Shown: one piece after another, positions 63,288-64,000 of the stretch
Numbering within the stretch: position 1 is the first letter of the stretch
Layout of the letters: every line of letters starts with the position of its first letter
From: Pleomorphomonas sp.
GTDB lineage: Bacteria; Pseudomonadota; Alphaproteobacteria; Rhizobiales; Pleomorphomonadaceae
Direction: 5' to 3'
Assembly (NCBI GenBank): GCA_029976075.1
Contig: JARKNW010000057.1
Coordinates: forward strand, 1-64,000
DNA length: 64,000 bases
Translations under genes and position numbers: made by a program
Notes under the pieces: generated by a model
Database searches by the model: none
Told to the model about the DNA's origin: nothing
What the model saw: only the letters and a program-made list of their open reading frames with translations

Positions 63288-63518
63288 ATGCTGGACAGAA
63301 CCATCGACAAGGCCATCGTGGCCGACTCGGAGGAGTTCGCCGCCCTCGCGCGTTTGATCATTTACGCAAGACAGACCTCCAAGTCGCTGAACGCCGAGTT
63401 CACCTCCTATTGCCTCGATCTTGCACTTGCCGCCGTCATTGACGAGATGGAAAAGGCTGGCCTCGATACGTCCATCATGGCGCCCAATGCGGAAGCGGTG
63501 ATCGGCGAGCTTCACTGA
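63288..63518 (+). CDS. Small helical protein downstream of tfuA
   Basis: 76 residues from the ATG at 63288 (AAAGGGG upstream). MLDRTIDKAIVADSEEFAAL, ARLIIYARQTSKSLNAEFTS, then YCLDLALAAVIDEMEKAGLD: helical, one cysteine, no signal peptide. I do not recognise a family. It sits 100 nt after tfuA in the same direction and is followed by the operon terminator, so it may be a second substrate, an immunity or recognition protein, or unrelated. Confidence 0.65.
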   Translation: MLDRTIDKAIVADSEEFAALARLIIYARQTSKSLNAEFTSYCLDLALAAVIDEMEKAGLDTSIMAPNAEAVIGELH

Positions 63519-63554
63519 CGCTTGGCTTGGCTTCTTATCTGGCTGTTTTTCTGG

Positions 63555-63585
63555 GCGCTGGAAACCTCGGTTTCCAGTGCTTTTT
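63555..63585 (+). terminator. Terminator of the YcaO-TfuA operon
   Basis: GCGCTGGAAACC pairs with GGTTTCCAGTGC (one G-U pair) around two bases, followed by TTTTT: a strong intrinsic terminator 37 nt after the small gene. Confidence 0.92.
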
Positions 63586-63697
63586 ATTGATGGGCTACAG
63601 GCTTGCGCAATCTCTTCTGGTATTCGACATTGAGCCAATGCGGATCTCGTAGATCCGCGCAGCGCACTCCCGCGTATCCATCCTGAAATGTAGCTCC

Positions 63698-64000
63698 ATG
63701 AACATCCTGTCCATTCAGTCTCACGTCGCCTACGGCCATGTCGGCAACGCGTCGGCAACCTTCGTCATGCAGCGCCTTGGGCATGAGGTCTGGCCGATTC
63801 ATACCGTCCAGTTCTCCAACCATACCGGCTATGGATCGTGGAAAGGGCAGGTGTTCGATAGCTCTCTGATCGATGACTGCGTTGAAGGCATCTACGAACG
63901 GGGCGTCCTGGGAAGTTGCGATGGCGTCCTGTCTGGCTATGTTGGCGCGCCGGCTATCGGGGACTCCATTCTCAAGGCGGTCAAGCGCGTCAGAGATGCC
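63698..64000 (+). CDS. pdxY: Pyridoxal kinase PdxY (N-terminal part, cut by window edge)
   Basis: First 101 residues; continues beyond base 64000. The start [20 protein letters not shown] is the PdxY/PdxK signature; [20 protein letters not shown] and [20 protein letters not shown] also match. The enzyme phosphorylates pyridoxal to pyridoxal 5-phosphate in the cytoplasm. Unrelated to the preceding operon, from which it is separated by a terminator. Confidence 0.94.
   Translation, partial: MNILSIQSHVAYGHVGNASATFVMQRLGHEVWPIHTVQFSNHTGYGSWKGQVFDSSLIDDCVEGIYERGVLGSCDGVLSGYVGAPAIGDSILKAVKRVRDA

Overview
The window is a piece of an alphaproteobacterial chromosome, almost certainly Hyphomicrobiales (Rhizobiales). 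GC content is high, the flagellar genes are in rhizobial order (flgE-flgK-flgL-flaF-flbT-flgD-fliQ-flhA-fliR), and it carries lineage markers: the FlaF/FlbT regulators, a MotE-type chaperone, a DUF1217 flagellar protein and a short rhizobial-type flagellin. I cannot name the genus; Pleomorphomonas-like families would fit but this is a guess. I saw no tRNA, rRNA, CRISPR array, transposase or phage gene.

Region 1 (1-29273) is one flagellar island in several transcription units: fliF-fliH-motB (motB runs off the left edge); fliC alone; flgB-flgC-fliE-flgG-flgA-flgI-motE-flgH-fliL-fliP; motA-fliM-DUF6468-fliN-fliG-flhB-hypothetical; DUF1217-flgF-fliI on the other strand; and flgE-flgK-flgL-flaF-flbT-flgD-fliQ-flhA-fliR-fliJ-flgJ-flgN-hypothetical. 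Upstream of each first gene I find a copy of one box, consensus AGCCTCGCGCAAGnnT. In four of six cases it lies about 40-60 nt before the start codon. It is a strong candidate flagellar promoter or activator site.

Region 2 (29274-36000) is accessory. It holds an 850-bp stretch with no convincing gene, a DUF4037-type protein, a solitary TadG-like protein, and an operon of a sugar isomerase/epimerase, a Gfo/Idh/MocA dehydrogenase and a nucleoside hydrolase.

Region 3 (36200-41217) is a 2-hydroxycarboxylate (citrate/malate-type) transporter followed by a DctB/DctD-type two-component system. A near-consensus sigma-54 promoter (GG-N10-GC) precedes the transporter, and two TCCGG-N4-CCGGA palindromes sit upstream of it with centres 33 bp apart. 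The circuit is legible from the DNA.

Region 4 (41224-46800) is a dipeptide/oligopeptide/nickel-class ABC importer plus an OsmC-family protein. Region 5 (46881-58190) is a pentitol/pentulose catabolic locus: an RbsABC-type importer, a D-ribulokinase-type FGGY kinase, an L-xylulose kinase, an L-xylulose/L-ribulose-5-phosphate 3-epimerase and a ribitol-dehydrogenase-like SDR, with a divergent AraC regulator and a third FGGY kinase.

Region 6 (58531-63585) is the most unusual. An XRE regulator, a SARP/TPR regulator, an 86-residue cysteine-free protein, a complete YcaO, a TfuA and a 76-residue protein lie in one orientation and end at a strong terminator. YcaO-TfuA pairs modify peptide backbones (thioamide or azoline), so this looks like an uncharacterised RiPP or protein-modification system with its own regulators. 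The window ends inside a pyridoxal kinase gene (pdxY).
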